Shown piece after piece: positions 42,412-51,220 of a DNA stretch of 64,000 nucleotides (the stretch's first letter is position 1; every line of letters starts with the position of its first letter). A program made the translations under genes and the position numbers. Under the pieces are notes generated by a model, which had not been told where the DNA came from, made no database searches, and saw nothing but the letters and a program-made list of their open reading frames with translations. Source of the DNA: Bacteroidota bacterium (GTDB lineage: Bacteria; Bacteroidota; Bacteroidia; Palsa-965). Location: NCBI GenBank assembly GCA_016194975.1, contig JACQAM010000007.1:124001-188000 (forward strand). Direction: 5' to 3'.

Positions 42412-42819
42412 ATGAACATCCGCGAATTGAATCTGGTCTGCGAAGCAACAATGAAAGCAACGCGTTCGGGCGGTGCAGGCGGACAGCATGTGAATAAAGT
42501 TTCTTCGCGCATGGAACTTTATTTTGATGTGCGGAATTCGAAACTGCTTTCTGAAGAACAGAAAAATATTCTACTGGAAAAACTTGCTTCGAGATTGACG
42601 GAGGAAGGAATACTGCGTCTCACCGAAGATGGTTCCCGTTCGCAATTTGAGAATAAAGAAAATCTCATTGGTAAATTTTATTCATTACTTGAAAATGCGC
42701 TGAAACCGGTGAAGAAGAGGAAGAAGACAAAGCTCCCGAAAAGTGTGAAGGAAAAAAGATTACAATCGAAAAAGAAAAAATCGGAGAAGAAAAAACTGCG
42801 CCGGAATAAATTCGATTAA
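42412..42819 (+). CDS. arfB: Alternative ribosome-rescue peptidyl-tRNA hydrolase ArfB
   Basis: 135 residues, the size of ArfB/YaeJ. The GGQ motif is in RSGGAGGQHVNKVSSRMELYFDV, and the C-terminus is a long Lys/Arg-rich tail (KKRKKTKLPKSVKEKRLQSKKKKSEKKKLRRNKFD) that enters the mRNA channel of stalled ribosomes. Releases nascent chains from non-stop complexes. Confidence 0.95.
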   Translation: MNIRELNLVCEATMKATRSGGAGGQHVNKVSSRMELYFDVRNSKLLSEEQKNILLEKLASRLTEEGILRLTEDGSRSQFENKENLIGKFYSLLENALKPVKKRKKTKLPKSVKEKRLQSKKKKSEKKKLRRNKFD

Positions 42820-42902
42820 TAATGAATAATGTATAATTGGACAATGCAAGATTAGAAAACCCTCCCCATTATACATTATGCATTATGCATTATTCATTAT
42901 TA
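42819..42902. repeat. Word-repeat inverted element (TAATGTATAATG type)
   Basis: Left arm 42819-42840 directly follows the arfB stop (AATAATGAATAATGTATAATTG); right arm 42869-42902 (ATTATACATTATGCATTATGCATTATTCATTATT) overlaps the miaA stop, so the last residues of MiaA (IMNNA) are repeat-encoded. It lies between convergent genes. Confidence 0.65.
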
Positions 42903-43785
42903 ATTCTTTTATTAAGGAAATATCATTCGCAGAGAACCAAATCACACCAGGAAAATTCCGCCACCACGTTAATTGCCGCTTCGCATAATTCCTTGAATGT
43001 TGTTGGATGAGTTCAACCGCTTTTTCTTTTGTTGTTTTTCCTTCGAAGAAATCGAAAAGTTCTTTGTAGCCGACTGTTGATAAAGTCGGAATATTTTTAA
43101 ATGGCAAAACTTTTTTCGCTTCTTCCTCCAAACCATTCTTCATCATCACGTCCACGCGTGTGTTTATGCGCGCATACAATTCTTCCCTCGGCAGATCGAT
43201 GCAGCAAAGTAATACCCGGAAATCATTTTCCTGTTTTCCTCCCTTACGCAACTCCGAATATTTTTTCCCTGAAGCGCGACAGATTTCAATCGCACGCATC
43301 AGGCGCACGTGATTGCGCGTATCCATCTGCGCGTAATGTTCCGGGTCGAGTTGCTGCAATTCATCCCGGAGCGATTCCAAACCCGACTCCTCGAATTTTT
43401 TTCTCACTTCAAAACGTATTTCATCCGGGACGACAGGCAGTTCATCAAATCCATTCACAAGCGCATCAATGTAAAGTCCGCTGCCGCCACAGAGGATAAG
43501 AATATTATTTTCCCTGAATTCTTCCTGCACGAGTGCGCGCGCTTCCATCGCATACGCGCCTGCATCAAGCGGTTCGCGAATGCTTCGATCTCCAATGAAA
43601 AAATGCGGAACAAGTTTTAATTCTTCAGCAGAAGGTTGCGCTGTCCCAATGGGAATTTCACGATAGAATTGCCGCGAATCGGCAGAAATTATTTTTGTTT
43701 TAAAATGAAGAGCGAGTTTTAAAGCAATTTCAGACTTACCGACACCGGTCGGGCCTGTGATCAGCACCAATAAATTTTTGCTCAT
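42883..43785 (-). CDS. miaA: tRNA dimethylallyltransferase
   Basis: 300 residues. P-loop ITGPTGVGKSEIALKLA near the N-terminus; then IISADSRQFYREIPIGTAQPS, PHFFIGDRSIREPLDAGAYA, LCGGSGLYIDALVNGFD, and C-terminal VGYKELFDFFEGK and HSRNYAKRQLTWWRN. Isopentenylates A37 of tRNAs reading UNN codons. Its ATGA start overlaps the stop of the upstream gene, so the two are co-translated. The last four residues derive from the adjacent repeat. Confidence 0.97.
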   Translation of the reverse strand: MSKNLLVLITGPTGVGKSEIALKLALHFKTKIISADSRQFYREIPIGTAQPSAEELKLVPHFFIGDRSIREPLDAGAYAMEARALVQEEFRENNILILCGGSGLYIDALVNGFDELPVVPDEIRFEVRKKFEESGLESLRDELQQLDPEHYAQMDTRNHVRLMRAIEICRASGKKYSELRKGGKQENDFRVLLCCIDLPREELYARINTRVDVMMKNGLEEEAKKVLPFKNIPTLSTVGYKELFDFFEGKTTKEKAVELIQQHSRNYAKRQLTWWRNFPGVIWFSANDISLIKELIMNNA

Positions 43786-44477
43786 CAGAAATCATCTCCT
43801 TCGGCTCCGAGTGAACCGGGATCAAAATCTTCGCCGGCTTCCTCTTCACTTTCTTCCGCATCCTCTCCATTTTCCGAAGCAGTTTCACTTTCCTCTTCAT
43901 TGTGATGCGAATCCTCCCCTTCTTCATTGCCGGGATGTTCCGAGTGATCGAATTGCTCTACAGCAGTGAATGCAAGATTTTTTCTCTTTTTATCTTCTTC
44001 ATCATCTTCCACCTCTTCATCTTCCACCGGGGGAGCAACGGTCTGTTTGTATTGTTTGGGTGCAGCGCCGGAAGTTTTTGTGGTCTTCGGATAATTCACT
44101 TTAGGATCGTCCGGAATAATGCGCACCAGTTCCATCAGCAAGGTCCAGTTCGCTCCGGGATCAAAAACATAAACAAATCGCTGGTGAGGATCATCAATAT
44201 GATCGGCGATCCTTTCGCCCGACATTTTTTTTGGTTTCTTTTTCCTGGGGGGAAGATCATCGTCGTCGTCATGGCCGGAAACATTCAGCGCCAGTTCCTC
44301 TCCTTTTCTCCAGAGATCATCACTGATGAAAAAGGAAGCGTTCTTTGAATTATCGAAACCGATCGCTTCCTGTATTGCACGGTGCAACTCTTCGTAATTC
44401 TGCTTTCCCAGAATATCTATTTCGCGCAAAACATCCTCGTGTTCTTCGAATGTGATCCTGAAGCGGTAAACTGCCAT
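43785..44477 (-). CDS. pRiA4b ORF-3-like domain protein with acidic tail
   Basis: 230 residues. The N-terminal half matches the plasmid pRiA4b ORF-3-like fold (YRFRITFEEHEDVLREIDILGKQNYEELHRAIQEAIGFDNSKNASFFISDDLWRKG; QRFVYVFDPGANWTLLMELVRI). The C-terminal half is strongly acidic (EEESETASENGEDAEESEEEAGEDFD) and probably disordered. Such proteins sometimes accompany transposons, but in Bacteroidota are often chromosomal as here. Function unknown. Its stop overlaps the miaA start (ATGA). A -7 box ends 4 nt before its start. Confidence 0.8.
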   Translation of the reverse strand: MAVYRFRITFEEHEDVLREIDILGKQNYEELHRAIQEAIGFDNSKNASFFISDDLWRKGEELALNVSGHDDDDDLPPRKKKPKKMSGERIADHIDDPHQRFVYVFDPGANWTLLMELVRIIPDDPKVNYPKTTKTSGAAPKQYKQTVAPPVEDEEVEDDEEDKKRKNLAFTAVEQFDHSEHPGNEEGEDSHHNEEESETASENGEDAEESEEEAGEDFDPGSLGAEGDDF

Positions 44478-44481
44478 GGCT

Positions 44482-44489
44482 CAAATTTA
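44482..44489 (-). promoter_or_regulatory. -7 box 4 nt before the pRiA4b-like gene start
   Basis: TAAATTTG (perfect TAnnTTTG) on the minus strand, followed by AGCC and then the ATG. This spacing predicts a transcript beginning at or within 1-2 nt of the start codon. Confidence 0.55.
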
Positions 44490-44603
44490 CCGAATAGGAA
44501 TGAAATGAAAAAAAGAAAAAACAGATTCATAAATCCCAAATAACAAATCCCAAAACAAAATAATTACCCGACGCCCGGAGTTTGTAAATTGGAATTTTCT
44601 GCT

Positions 44604-44636
44604 TTGAATTTGGTACTTTTCTTCCTCGTACTTTTG
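44604..44636 (+). promoter_or_regulatory. Promoter of ribD
   Basis: TTG at 44604-44606, 22 nt, then TACTTTTG (44629-44636). The box ends 4 nt before the GTG at 44641, which predicts a leaderless GTG start; ATG 44662 would give a 20-nt leader but cuts off a conserved segment of RibD. Confidence 0.6.
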
Positions 44637-44640
44637 ACGC

Positions 44641-45702
44641 GTGAAGAATCACCAGGAATTCATGCGGCAATGTTTTTTTCTCGCGGAAAAGGGCGCAGGA
44701 AATACAGCGCCGAATCCGCTCGTGGGATGTGTGATCGTACACAATGGGAATATCATCGGGCAGGGCTATCATCGTTTTTTCGGCGGGCCTCACGCAGAGG
44801 TGGACGCCATTACGCATACGGGTGATGCGCGTTTACTGAACGAATCTACTTTGTATGTGAATCTCGAACCCTGTTCTCATCACGGAAAAACTCCTCCGTG
44901 CGCTGATCTCATCATTGAAAAAAAAATTCCTTACGTCGTTATCGGTTGCCTCGATCCGAATCCATTGGTGAAAGGAAAAGGAATTCAGAAACTCATTGCA
45001 GCGGGGATCGATGTGAAAGTGGGATTGCTCGAAGCAGAAGCAAAATTTTTGAATCGCAGATTTTTCACCTGGGTGGAAAAGAAAAGGCCGCACATCATTC
45101 TCAAATGGGCGCAGTCGGCCGACGGATTCATCGATCATGACCGCGAAGAAAATAATAACGAACGGGCCATTATCAGTTCGCCCGAAGCGCATTTGCTCGT
45201 TCACCAATGGAGATCGGAAGAAGCTGCTATACTCGTAGGTACGAATACAGTGCTTACTGATGATCCTCAACTCACCGTGCGCCTCGCAGATGCAACGGGT
45301 ACATTAATGCAGAAAAAAAATCCGGTGCGTCTCACGTTCGACCGCCGTGGAAGAATTCCGATGCATGCAAGAATACTCGACGGAACATCACCCACTGTTG
45401 TTTTTCATTCGGGCGCGCATTACCAGGCCGCACATGCGGAATATGTTCCGGTCGATTTCGGGAATGATCCGATCACGCAGGTGATGAATTTTCTTTACAA
45501 CCGGGAATTGCAATCGGTATTGGTGGAAGGGGGCGCGGCCCTGTTGAATAAATTTCTTGAAAAAAATTTGTGGGATGAAGCGCGCGTTTTTGTTTCGAAA
45601 AAAAATATCGGCAAAGGTGTGAAAGCACCGGCATTCAATAAGACTCCCGTTAAAGAGGAAATGGCCGGCCCTGATAAACTTTATTTTTATCAGAATAAGT
45701 GA
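44641..45702 (+). CDS. ribD: Bifunctional riboflavin biosynthesis deaminase/reductase
   Basis: 353 residues from GTG 44641. The deaminase domain has GGPHAEVDAI (zinc His and catalytic Glu) and LEPCSHHGKTPPCADLI; PNPLVGCVIVHNGNIIGQGYH precedes them. The reductase domain has HIILKWAQSADGFID and LLVHQWRSEEAAILVGTNTVLTDDPQLTVR. Catalyses the second and third steps from the GTP branch of riboflavin synthesis. Homologues begin a few residues before the QEFMRQCF segment, which favours GTG over the internal ATG 44662. Confidence 0.95.
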   Translation: MKNHQEFMRQCFFLAEKGAGNTAPNPLVGCVIVHNGNIIGQGYHRFFGGPHAEVDAITHTGDARLLNESTLYVNLEPCSHHGKTPPCADLIIEKKIPYVVIGCLDPNPLVKGKGIQKLIAAGIDVKVGLLEAEAKFLNRRFFTWVEKKRPHIILKWAQSADGFIDHDREENNNERAIISSPEAHLLVHQWRSEEAAILVGTNTVLTDDPQLTVRLADATGTLMQKKNPVRLTFDRRGRIPMHARILDGTSPTVVFHSGAHYQAAHAEYVPVDFGNDPITQVMNFLYNRELQSVLVEGGAALLNKFLEKNLWDEARVFVSKKNIGKGVKAPAFNKTPVKEEMAGPDKLYFYQNK

Positions 45703-45752
45703 GCAGCTTTTTTTTTATTTCTACATGATCGAAAATGAAAAATCAAAAATAA

Positions 45753-46613
45753 ATGTACTGGCTACTGCTCAGTATTTTTACGAACTCGGCATTATTGCTC
45801 ATCCTGAAATCATTCACAAAATTCAGGATCGATACGCTGCAGGGCATCGTGGTGAATTATTTCACTGCGGGATTTATAGGCATTCTCATTGGGAGAATTC
45901 CACTTTCTGCAGGGGAGATCGCGCACCAGCCCTGGGCGTGGATGCCGCTTGCCCTTGGTTCATTGTTCATTTCTATTTTTCTTCTCCTCGCGAGAACTGC
46001 GCAAACGATGGGCGTTTCAGTTGCCACTGTTGCAAATAAAATGTCAGTGGCCATTCCTGTTGTTGCAGCTATTCTTCTCTATGGAGAAGCGGTTACGTTC
46101 AAAAAGATCACCGGCCTTGCGCTCGCGCTTACCGCTGTTTATCTCACTTCCTTGTCGAAGGAAAAAAGCGGCAGTGGAAATTTAAAACGATTATGGATGC
46201 CGGCTCTTGTTTTTGCCGGAAGCGGTATCATCGATGCGCTCATCAATCATTCGCAGAAAATGGTTTCAGAAGTTTACAATTCTTTTTTCATTTCACTTTG
46301 TTTTCTTACCGCCGGTATTTTCGGAATTCTCATTGTCGGTTACAAAGTAGCCATGAAAAAAACGAAGATTGATTATCGGAATATCATCGCAGGGATCATT
46401 CTCGGAATTCCGAATTATTTTTCCATTTACGGGATCACACACGCGCTCAACAGCCACATCATGGAAAGTTCGGTGCTTTACCCGGTGAATAATATGGGCA
46501 TCGTGGCACTTTCTGCTATGGGCGCGTTGCTGTTGTTCCATGAAAAATTATCGCTCATCAATTGGGCAGGGCTTATTTTATCGCTCTGTTCCATTGCACT
46601 TATCGCTTTCTGA
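45753..46613 (+). CDS. EamA-type (DMT) transporter
   Basis: 286 residues with ten predicted hydrophobic helices in two EamA-like halves (MYWLLLSIFTNSALLLILKSFTKF, LGSLFISIFLLLARTAQTMGVSVATVANKMSVAIPVVAAILLYGE; second half ending SLINWAGLILSLCSIALIAF). The ATVANKMSVAIP phrase and conserved Glu in YGEAVTFKK are typical of drug/metabolite transporters. Substrate unknown. The next gene begins 6 nt after its stop. Confidence 0.8.
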   Translation: MYWLLLSIFTNSALLLILKSFTKFRIDTLQGIVVNYFTAGFIGILIGRIPLSAGEIAHQPWAWMPLALGSLFISIFLLLARTAQTMGVSVATVANKMSVAIPVVAAILLYGEAVTFKKITGLALALTAVYLTSLSKEKSGSGNLKRLWMPALVFAGSGIIDALINHSQKMVSEVYNSFFISLCFLTAGIFGILIVGYKVAMKKTKIDYRNIIAGIILGIPNYFSIYGITHALNSHIMESSVLYPVNNMGIVALSAMGALLLFHEKLSLINWAGLILSLCSIALIAF

Positions 46614-46619
46614 AAAATA

Positions 46620-47231
46620 ATGTTCGACGACAATTACAAAACGATCGCATCAACAGCCGAAGGAATTTTCAAAGACCGCGGAAGTAAGTTTCTTGCTTAT
46701 GCTTTCCCTGCGGCAAACGAACAGGAAGTAAAAGAGCAACTCGCTTCATTGAGAAAAGAACATCACAGTGCGCGTCATCATTGTTATGCATTCCGCCTTG
46801 GCGCCGACAAACAATTTTTTCGTGCGAATGATGATGGCGAACCATCGGGCACTGGAGGAAAACCAATTCTCGGGCAGATCCAGTCGCATGGCCTGACGAA
46901 TGTGCTCATTGTGGTGGTGCGTTATTTCGGCGGAACACTGCTTGGTGTGAGCGGGCTCATCCATGCTTATCGTTCGGCGGCGGCTGATGCATTGGCGAAA
47001 GCATCGATCATGGAAAAACAGATCATGGAAATTTATGAACTTCATTTTCCCTATGCTACAATGAATGATGTGATGAAAATTCTAAAAGATGAAGAACTCC
47101 GCCAATGGGAACAGGATTTTCAGCTGGAATGTAAACTGAAATTTGCAGTGAGAAAGAGGGATGCCGATAAAATTGTTGCGGAATTACGGAATATGGAAGG
47201 CGTTCAGATCAGTTACCACTCGACCAGTTAG
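46620..47231 (+). CDS. YigZ/IMPACT-family protein
   Basis: 203 residues. The IMPACT-like N-terminal domain has GSKFLAYAFPAANEQEVKEQLASLRKEHHSARHHCYAFRLG, DDGEPSGTGGKPILGQIQSHGLTNVLIVVVRYFGGTLLGVSGLIHAYRSAA; a small alpha/beta domain (DUF1949 type) follows. Members may regulate translation or proteolysis; the reaction is not known. Probably in an operon with the transporter 6 nt upstream. Confidence 0.9.
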   Translation: MFDDNYKTIASTAEGIFKDRGSKFLAYAFPAANEQEVKEQLASLRKEHHSARHHCYAFRLGADKQFFRANDDGEPSGTGGKPILGQIQSHGLTNVLIVVVRYFGGTLLGVSGLIHAYRSAAADALAKASIMEKQIMEIYELHFPYATMNDVMKILKDEELRQWEQDFQLECKLKFAVRKRDADKIVAELRNMEGVQISYHSTS

Positions 47232-47273
47232 TGCAGTGTCAATGATCATTGGTTCGATTCGGAAAAAGTGAAC

Positions 47274-47678
47274 TTAAAAATATTTGCTGATTGCATTAAT
47301 GAATTCCTGCGGCGCGTTCCTTGGTTTTTTCGTTTTCGCGTCAATGAACACCAATGTAGTTTCTCCTTCGTTGATCTTTTCTCCTTTTGAATTATACATT
47401 TCATATTCAAAACGCAATCGCGTTGATGGCAATTCCACAACCGATGTTTTCAAAGAGAGCAGATCATCATAAAAAGCAGGGCGGAAATATTTTATGCTGA
47501 ACGTGTAAACCGGCAGGAGAATTCCCCCGTCTTCCATGTCTTTATAATTCCATCCCAATGCGCGCAACGCCTCTACGCGGCCAACTTCATAGTATTCCGC
47601 ATAATTTCCATAATAGGAATAACCCATACGGTCGGTCTCGCCATAACGCACACGAATAGTTGTCTCTGATATAAACAT
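47274..47678 (-). CDS. Acyl-CoA thioesterase, YbgC/FadM hotdog family
   Basis: 134 residues. The N-terminal motif RVRYGETDRMGYSYYGNYAEYYEVGRVEALRALG contains the catalytic-Asp-equivalent region (TDRMGYSYYGNY) of 4-hydroxybenzoyl-CoA-type thioesterases; RLRFEYEMYNSKGEKINEGETTLVFID follows. Hydrolyses acyl-CoA or acyl-ACP in the cytoplasm. Convergent with the IMPACT-family gene and divergent from the nucleotidase gene. Confidence 0.9.
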   Translation of the reverse strand: MFISETTIRVRYGETDRMGYSYYGNYAEYYEVGRVEALRALGWNYKDMEDGGILLPVYTFSIKYFRPAFYDDLLSLKTSVVELPSTRLRFEYEMYNSKGEKINEGETTLVFIDAKTKKPRNAPQEFINAISKYF

Positions 47679-47679
47679 A

Positions 47680-47808
47680 GTACGAAATACGAAAATACTA
47701 CTAAAAGTTACGCAATACGAAAGTGCAGATGATCGCGGAATTCGTTTCCACTATTTCATTTTTCGTAATCTTTCGTACTTCGTATTTCGTGAATTTCGTA
47801 ATTCGTAC
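47680..47808. repeat. Word-repeat inverted element (TTCGTATTTCGTA type)
   Basis: Left arm 47680-47721 (AGTACGAAATACGAAAATAC..CAATACGAAAG) and right arm 47759-47808 (CGTAATCTTTCGTACTTCGTATTTCGTGAATTTCGTAATTCGTAC). It occupies the spacer between a divergent gene pair and runs to within 7 nt of a -7 box. Confidence 0.65.
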
Positions 47809-47814
47809 AATAAT

Positions 47815-47822
47815 TATATTTG
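47815..47822 (+). promoter_or_regulatory. -7 box of the 5'-nucleotidase pair
   Basis: TATATTTG followed by C, a perfect TAnnTTTG, 62 nt upstream of ATG 47885. Confidence 0.6.
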
Positions 47823-47884
47823 CGCCCGAATTATTCGTAACTTACATTCCCGAAATAAAAAAATCGGTTTTTTCATTGGTAAAA

Positions 47885-48667
47885 ATGCGCGGCGGTAAAA
47901 AAATAATCTTTGTTGTTCTTTCCGGAATTCTCCTTGCGGGCGCGTGCCATCACCCCGCGCAGGTAACTGGCGTGAACGTGGAGTATGTGGAGATGAATGG
48001 CAAAAGTGATGTTCACGATACTGCCACAGAAAACATCATTGGCCCTTACAAAAAATCGCTCGACCAGGAAATGAATGCGGTGATCTGTTATTCAGACACG
48101 GCGATGAATAAGGAACGCGGCGGACTCGAATCTTTACTGGGAAATTTCACAGCGGATGTTGTACTCGGTAAAACGAACGAACGCTATACGCTCGATGATC
48201 CTTCAAAATATTATGATGCGCAGATCTGTTTGCTGAATACCGGCGGCCTTCGCAATTCATTACCGAAAGGAAATATCACGAAAGGAAATATTTTCGAACT
48301 CATGCCGTTCGACAATGAGATCGTGGTGGTAACTATTAGCGGAAAAAATATGTGGGAACTTCTCCGCTACATTGCAGCAACAGGAGGACAACCTGTTTCG
48401 GGAATAAAAATGGGACTACGGAATGATAAAACGCCGGGAAAAGTTCTGATCGATGGAATTCCACTCGACACGACAAAAACTTATAAAGTGGCGACGTCGG
48501 ATTATCTTGCGAATGGAGGAGATAAAATGACTTTCCTTATGAATCCTGTGAAATTGGAAACGACTGGCTACAAAATACGCGATGCACTGCTCGACTATTG
48601 TTATGATCAGCAGCGAATGGGAAAACACCTGCATCCGCAACTCGACGGGAGGATCTATTATGAATAA
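47885..48667 (+). CDS. Lipoprotein with 5'-nucleotidase C-terminal domain
   Basis: Start chosen at ATG 47885, which gives a lipoprotein signal (IIFVVLSGILLAGAC); 260 residues. The sequence LESLLGNFTADVVLGKTNERYTLDDPSKYYDAQICLLNTGGLRNSLPKGNITKGNIFELMPFDNEIVVVTISGKNMWELLRYIA is the substrate-binding C-terminal domain of UshA-type 5'-nucleotidases. It lacks the metallophosphoesterase domain, which is encoded by the next gene, overlapping by 8 nt. The two together would form a split enzyme acting in the periplasm. Confidence 0.88.
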   Translation: MRGGKKIIFVVLSGILLAGACHHPAQVTGVNVEYVEMNGKSDVHDTATENIIGPYKKSLDQEMNAVICYSDTAMNKERGGLESLLGNFTADVVLGKTNERYTLDDPSKYYDAQICLLNTGGLRNSLPKGNITKGNIFELMPFDNEIVVVTISGKNMWELLRYIAATGGQPVSGIKMGLRNDKTPGKVLIDGIPLDTTKTYKVATSDYLANGGDKMTFLMNPVKLETTGYKIRDALLDYCYDQQRMGKHLHPQLDGRIYYE

Positions 48668-49607
48668 CAGCAGGAGAGATTTCATTCGCATGATGGCGAG
48701 CGCCGGTTCTTTACTTGGACTCGGCATGCTCACTTCTTCTTTCAGGAAAGATGAAGAGCAGGATGATAAGCACGTGCGCATTGTCATTCTTCATACCAAT
48801 GATGTTCACTCGCACATCGATCCTTTTCCCGATAATGATCCGAAGTATCCGGGACTTGGCGGAGTGGAGCGCAGAGCAACACTCATCAATGAGATACGTG
48901 CGCAGGAACCGAACATCATTCTTATTGACGCCGGCGATATTTTCCAGGGCACACCTTATTTCAATATGTACGGAGGAGAAGTGGAAATGAAACTGATGAC
49001 AAAGATGGGTTACGAAGCTTCTGCGATTGGCAATCATGATTTCGATGGTGGGCTCGATAATCTTGCGAAACAACTCGAACATGCATCATTCCCGCTCCTG
49101 TGTGCCAATTATGATTTCACAGGTACACCCATGGAAGGAAAAACGCAGGACTATAAAATTTTCGAACGTGAAGGAGTGAAGGTCGGTGTGTTCGGACTTG
49201 GAATAGAACTCGCCGGGCTTGTGGACAGCCGTCTTTATGGAAAAACAATTTATCTCGACCCTATTGTGAAATCGGCAGAGATGGTGAAGACACTGAAAGA
49301 CGACAAGAAGTGTGATATTGTAATTTGTTTGTCACATTTAGGATACAAATACGAGAATGATAAGGTGAGTGATGTGAAACTTGCGAAGGAATCGCGCGAC
49401 ATTGATGTCATCATTGGCGGTCACACCCATACTTTCCTCGACAAACCCGTTGTAATCACCAACCGGAAAGGAAAAGAGGTTCATGTTGCGCAGGTTGGAT
49501 GGGCCGGAATCAGGTTAGGAAAAATAATTATCACCACCAATAAAAAATCAAGAAAAAAATCGCTGGAGAGCGCATCTGTTTTAATTACTGAAAAGTCAAG
49601 TGTCTGA
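48660..49607 (+). CDS. Tat-exported metallophosphatase, 5'-nucleotidase N-terminal domain
   Basis: Start chosen at ATG 48660, 8 nt before the end of the previous gene; 315 residues. A twin-arginine signal NNSRRDFIRMMASAGSLLGLG is followed by the dimetal phosphoesterase motifs HTNDVHSHIDPF, DAGDIFQGTPYFN, GNHDFDGG, LSHLGYKYE and GGHTHTFLDKP. Hydrolyses nucleotides or related phosphoesters. The C-terminal domain of typical fused enzymes is supplied by the upstream gene. Confidence 0.92.
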   Translation: MNNSRRDFIRMMASAGSLLGLGMLTSSFRKDEEQDDKHVRIVILHTNDVHSHIDPFPDNDPKYPGLGGVERRATLINEIRAQEPNIILIDAGDIFQGTPYFNMYGGEVEMKLMTKMGYEASAIGNHDFDGGLDNLAKQLEHASFPLLCANYDFTGTPMEGKTQDYKIFEREGVKVGVFGLGIELAGLVDSRLYGKTIYLDPIVKSAEMVKTLKDDKKCDIVICLSHLGYKYENDKVSDVKLAKESRDIDVIIGGHTHTFLDKPVVITNRKGKEVHVAQVGWAGIRLGKIIITTNKKSRKKSLESASVLITEKSSV

Positions 49608-49643
49608 CAAAAATATTTTAAAAATTATTTTTTTGATAAATGT

Positions 49644-49672
49644 TTGATGGTAACGATGAAATTATAATTTTG
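49644..49672 (+). promoter_or_regulatory. Promoter of dnaA
   Basis: TTG at 49644-49646 (in TTTG), 18 nt, then TAATTTTG (49665-49672), both perfect matches to the Bacteroidota -33/-7 consensus; 55 nt upstream of dnaA. Confidence 0.75.
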
Positions 49673-49727
49673 GGACACGATTGAGGCGAACCCATAACAT
49701 CATCATAATACGCAGGAGATTTTACGA

Positions 49728-51158
49728 ATGGAGAAAACACACGAAAAGGTCTGGTCAAGTTGTCTCAACATAATCCGGGACAATGTTAGTTCACAAAGTT
49801 TCAAAACATGGTTCGAACCGATAAAGCCGCTCAAACTTTCGGCGAGTGTTCTTACCATTCAGGTTCCGAGCCAGTTCTTTTATGAATGGCTGGAGGAACA
49901 TTACATCACGCTATTGAAGAAAACCATTAAGAAGGAACTCGGCATCGAAGGAAAGCTCGAGTATTCCATCATTATGGAGAATGCATTCAACAATACAAAA
50001 CCGTACACGGTAAAAATTCCTACTTCCAATCGCCGTGAAGTGAAAAATCCTTCGGTGGCTATGCCCATCGATCTCAACAAGAATACGATCAGAAATCCAT
50101 TCATCATTCCCGGCCTCAAGAAAGTGAATGTTGAATCGCAACTCAATCCGAATTATTCATTCGAGAATTTTGTAGAAGGAGATTGCAACCGGCTTGCACG
50201 TTCTGCAGGATGGGCTGTTGCAGACAAACCCGGCGGAACCGCTTTCAATCCACTCCTTATATATGGCGGAGTTGGTTTGGGAAAAACACATCTCGCACAC
50301 GCGATAGGATTACAGATCAAATACAAGCATCCCGGAAAAACTGTATTGTATGTTTCTTCGGAAAAATTCACGCACCAGTTCATTGATGCAGTGAAGAACA
50401 ATAACCAGAACGACTTCATTCATTTTTACCAGATGATAGACGTGCTCATCATTGACGATGTGCAGTTCTTCGCCGGTAAAGACAAAACACAGGATGTGTT
50501 CTTCCATATTTTCAATCACCTTCATCAGACCGGGAAACAATTGGTGCTCACTGCCGATAAAGCGCCGGTAGAAATGCAGGGAATGGAACAACGCCTGCTT
50601 TCCCGTTTCAAATGGGGACTCTCTGCCGATCTGCAGATACCCGGACTTGAAACACGCATTGCTATTCTTGAGAAAAAACTTTACATCGACGGAATTGAAC
50701 TTCCGCGCGAAGTGATCGAATATCTTGCTTACAGCATTACCACCAATATCCGCGAACTCGAAGGTGCTTACATCTCCCTGCTTGCACAGGCGTCGCTCAA
50801 TAAAAAAGCGATCACGCTTGAACTTGCAAAACAGATGATCGACAAATTCGTGAAGAATACTGCGCGCGAAGTTTCTATCGATTACATTCAGAAAGTGGTT
50901 TGCGATTACTTCGATCTTCCTATTGAACTGCTCAAATCCAAAACACGCAAGCGCGAAGTGGTACAGGCAAGACAGATTGCAATGTATTTCGCGAAGAGCA
51001 TGACCAAATCTTCACTTGCTACTATTGGAATGCACTGCGGAGGAAAAGATCACGCTACTGTTCTTCATGCATGCCGCACAGTGAACAATCTCATGGATAC
51101 CGATAAACGTTTCCGCGCCTACATCGAAGAACTCGAAAAGAAACTGAGCATCCAGTAA
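49728..51158 (+). CDS. dnaA: Chromosomal replication initiator protein DnaA
   Basis: 476 residues. Domain I (HEKVWSSCLNIIRDNVSSQSFKTWFEPI), the Asn-rich linker, AAA+ core with Walker A (YGGVGLGKTHLAHAIG) and Walker B (MIDVLIIDDVQFFAGKDKTQ), sensor motif LSRFKWGL, and domain IV DNA-binding helix (HCGGKDHATVLHACRTV). Binds DnaA boxes and unwinds oriC. No cluster of TTATNCACA boxes is visible next to the gene, so the origin may be elsewhere. Confidence 0.98.
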   Translation: MEKTHEKVWSSCLNIIRDNVSSQSFKTWFEPIKPLKLSASVLTIQVPSQFFYEWLEEHYITLLKKTIKKELGIEGKLEYSIIMENAFNNTKPYTVKIPTSNRREVKNPSVAMPIDLNKNTIRNPFIIPGLKKVNVESQLNPNYSFENFVEGDCNRLARSAGWAVADKPGGTAFNPLLIYGGVGLGKTHLAHAIGLQIKYKHPGKTVLYVSSEKFTHQFIDAVKNNNQNDFIHFYQMIDVLIIDDVQFFAGKDKTQDVFFHIFNHLHQTGKQLVLTADKAPVEMQGMEQRLLSRFKWGLSADLQIPGLETRIAILEKKLYIDGIELPREVIEYLAYSITTNIRELEGAYISLLAQASLNKKAITLELAKQMIDKFVKNTAREVSIDYIQKVVCDYFDLPIELLKSKTRKREVVQARQIAMYFAKSMTKSSLATIGMHCGGKDHATVLHACRTVNNLMDTDKRFRAYIEELEKKLSIQ

Positions 51159-51179
51159 AAAAATCTTGTTTCCCTCAGG

Positions 51180-51212
51180 AAGGCCTTCATAAGAAATTGT
51201 GAGGGCCTTTTT
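51180..51212 (+). terminator. Intrinsic terminator of dnaA
   Basis: Stem AAGGCCTTCA/TGAGGGCCTT (10 bp, one G-T pair) with a 10-nt loop and a T-rich tail, 22 nt after the dnaA stop. Confidence 0.85.
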
Positions 51213-51220
51213 GTTTAGAG

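Noticed and set aside
43785-44477. Interpreting the pRiA4b ORF-3-like gene as a transposon passenger
   Set aside because: No transposase, inverted ends or composition shift is seen; it is translationally coupled to miaA.
49608-49727. AT-rich stretch upstream of dnaA as a possible oriC
   Set aside because: No TTATNCACA-type box cluster or AT-rich 13-mer array is visible; the region is explained by the dnaA promoter.
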